DNA from: Clostridia bacterium
GTDB taxonomy: Bacteria > Bacillota_A > Clostridia > Christensenellales > Borkfalkiaceae
DNA length: 5,352 bases
Assembly: GCA_017621955.1 (NCBI GenBank)
Contig: JAGASB010000004.1
Span: 1 to 5,352 of the forward strand
Direction: 5' to 3'
This document shows positions 5,144 through 5,352 of this stretch, piece by piece (positions within the stretch are counted from its first letter, which is position 1; each line of letters opens with the position of its first letter). The notes below the pieces were generated by a model that worked only from the letters and a program-made list of their open reading frames with translations, searched no databases and was not told the DNA's origin. A program made the translations under genes and the position numbers.

Positions 5144-5184
5144 AGCAATGATTATAAAGGTCTAAAAATGGCAATTTTTTGACG

Positions 5185-5229
5185 CTACGGAACCGAAGGT
5201 TAGGCGTTCGAGCCGCTTATGGTGCGCCA
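5185..5229 (+). tRNA. tRNA-Arg(ACG) 3' fragment, probable attachment site (no 5' half)
   Basis: The 45 bases read as a tRNA from position 32 to the CCA end. The anticodon loop is CTACGGA with anticodon ACG (5187-5189), then ACCGA as the 3' anticodon strand and a five-base variable loop. The T-arm is AGGCG, loop TTCGAGC, CGCTT (5202-5218; one G-T pair). The acceptor 3' strand is ATGGTGC, then discriminator G and CCA (5227-5229). The bases before 5185 do not supply the 5' anticodon strand, D-arm or a GCACCAT acceptor strand, so this is not a working gene. A fragment beginning in the anticodon loop and ending in CCA is typical of the duplicated core left when an element inserts into a tRNA gene. 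Element DNA would lie to the left. Confidence 0.78.
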
Positions 5230-5236
5230 TTTTTTT

Positions 5237-5267
5237 GCCCAAAACGGTATGTTTTGGGCTATTTTTT
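5237..5267 (+). terminator. Strong intrinsic terminator after the tRNA fragment
   Basis: GCCCAAAAC (5237-5245) and GTTTTGGGC (5251-5259) form a perfect 9-bp stem with a 5-base loop, followed by TATTTTTT. It starts eight bases after CCA, the right place for the original terminator of the tRNA-Arg gene, supporting the view that this side is the old chromosomal flank. Confidence 0.85.
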
Positions 5268-5302
5268 ACCCATTTTTAGAATTATACCTATCTTAATTTC
5301 GC

Positions 5303-5327
5303 TGTTCTAACCTCGTGGGTTAGAACA
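5303..5327. repeat. 10-bp inverted repeat on the presumed chromosomal side
   Basis: TGTTCTAACC (5303-5312) and GGTTAGAACA (5318-5327) flank the 5-base loop TCGTG. A T-run occurs only about ten bases beyond the stem (5335-5343), so it is not a standard terminator for rightward transcription. It could be an operator, a weak terminator or a structured leader of a gene beyond the right edge. Confidence 0.5.
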
Positions 5328-5352
5328 AAATGTATCTTTTTTTATAGTATTA

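Larger units (their letters stand above)
4868..5184. other. Gene-free element end with repeats and hairpins
   Basis: No convincing gene lies here. A 25-codon frame from ATG 4900 has only a poor ribosome binding site. The stretch holds an AT-only 9-bp inverted repeat (4901-4924), an imperfect stem CCCTAAAT/ATTTTGGG (4938-4960 region), three 11-bp tandem repeats (4985-5017), a small CGCA/TGCG hairpin (5075-5086) and a larger hairpin with T-run (5112-5143). Position beside the tRNA fragment suggests an attachment-site arm where integrase and accessory proteins bind. Confidence 0.5.

Noticed and set aside
5154..5229. A complete tRNA-Arg gene
   Set aside because: The upstream bases do not provide a 5' acceptor strand, D-arm or 5' anticodon strand, so only the 3' part is present.

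Overview
This looks like one end of an integrated mobile element in a low-GC Gram-positive bacterium (Bacillota; a gut Clostridia- or Negativicutes-type host is possible but the sequence does not settle it). The support is the AT-rich coding sequence, strong AGGAG/AGGGG-type ribosome binding sites, a large serine recombinase of the type common in Bacillota elements, and a tRNA-Arg(ACG) 3' fragment near the right edge.

Layout. Positions 1-1006, minus strand: a two-gene unit. It encodes a small serine-recombinase-like protein that has lost its catalytic serine and two catalytic arginines. This is translationally coupled (ATGA) to a genuine large serine recombinase that runs off the left edge. 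Positions 1178-2028: two divergent, distantly related XRE/Cro-type regulators share a 137-bp control region. A 28-bp dyad-symmetric site occurs twice in direct orientation, once before the recombinase unit (1079-1106) and once after the plus-strand regulator (2061-2088), 982 bp apart.

Positions 2213-4233, plus strand: four overlapping genes (TAATG, ATGA, then a 20-nt overlap), evidently one operon. Three encode proteins I do not recognise, and one encodes a 61-aa protein resembling the TnpW family of transposon proteins. Its promoter has an extended -10 box preceded by two 15-bp direct repeats spaced 21 bp apart. Positions 4289-4867: a compact 192-aa nucleotidyltransferase with all the adenylylation motifs of ATP-dependent RNA ligases, most like the RLIG1/C12orf29 (DUF5565) family.

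Positions 4868-5352 hold no gene. They contain three tandem 11-bp repeats, mutually exclusive hairpins, then the 3' part of a tRNA-Arg(ACG) gene from anticodon loop to CCA (5185-5229), followed by a strong intrinsic terminator. A tRNA gene lacking its 5' half but keeping 3' half, CCA and terminator is what an element integrated in a tRNA gene leaves at its distal end. I therefore read DNA left of about 5185 as element and DNA right of 5230 as the original chromosomal flank.

How the parts may work together (inference): the XRE pair would switch the recombinase unit and perhaps the cargo operon through the shared 28-bp site; the operon and the RNA ligase would be cargo. An RNA ligase carried by a mobile element suggests RNA repair, either counteracting tRNA-cleaving defences or serving a defence system, but nothing in the window proves this.
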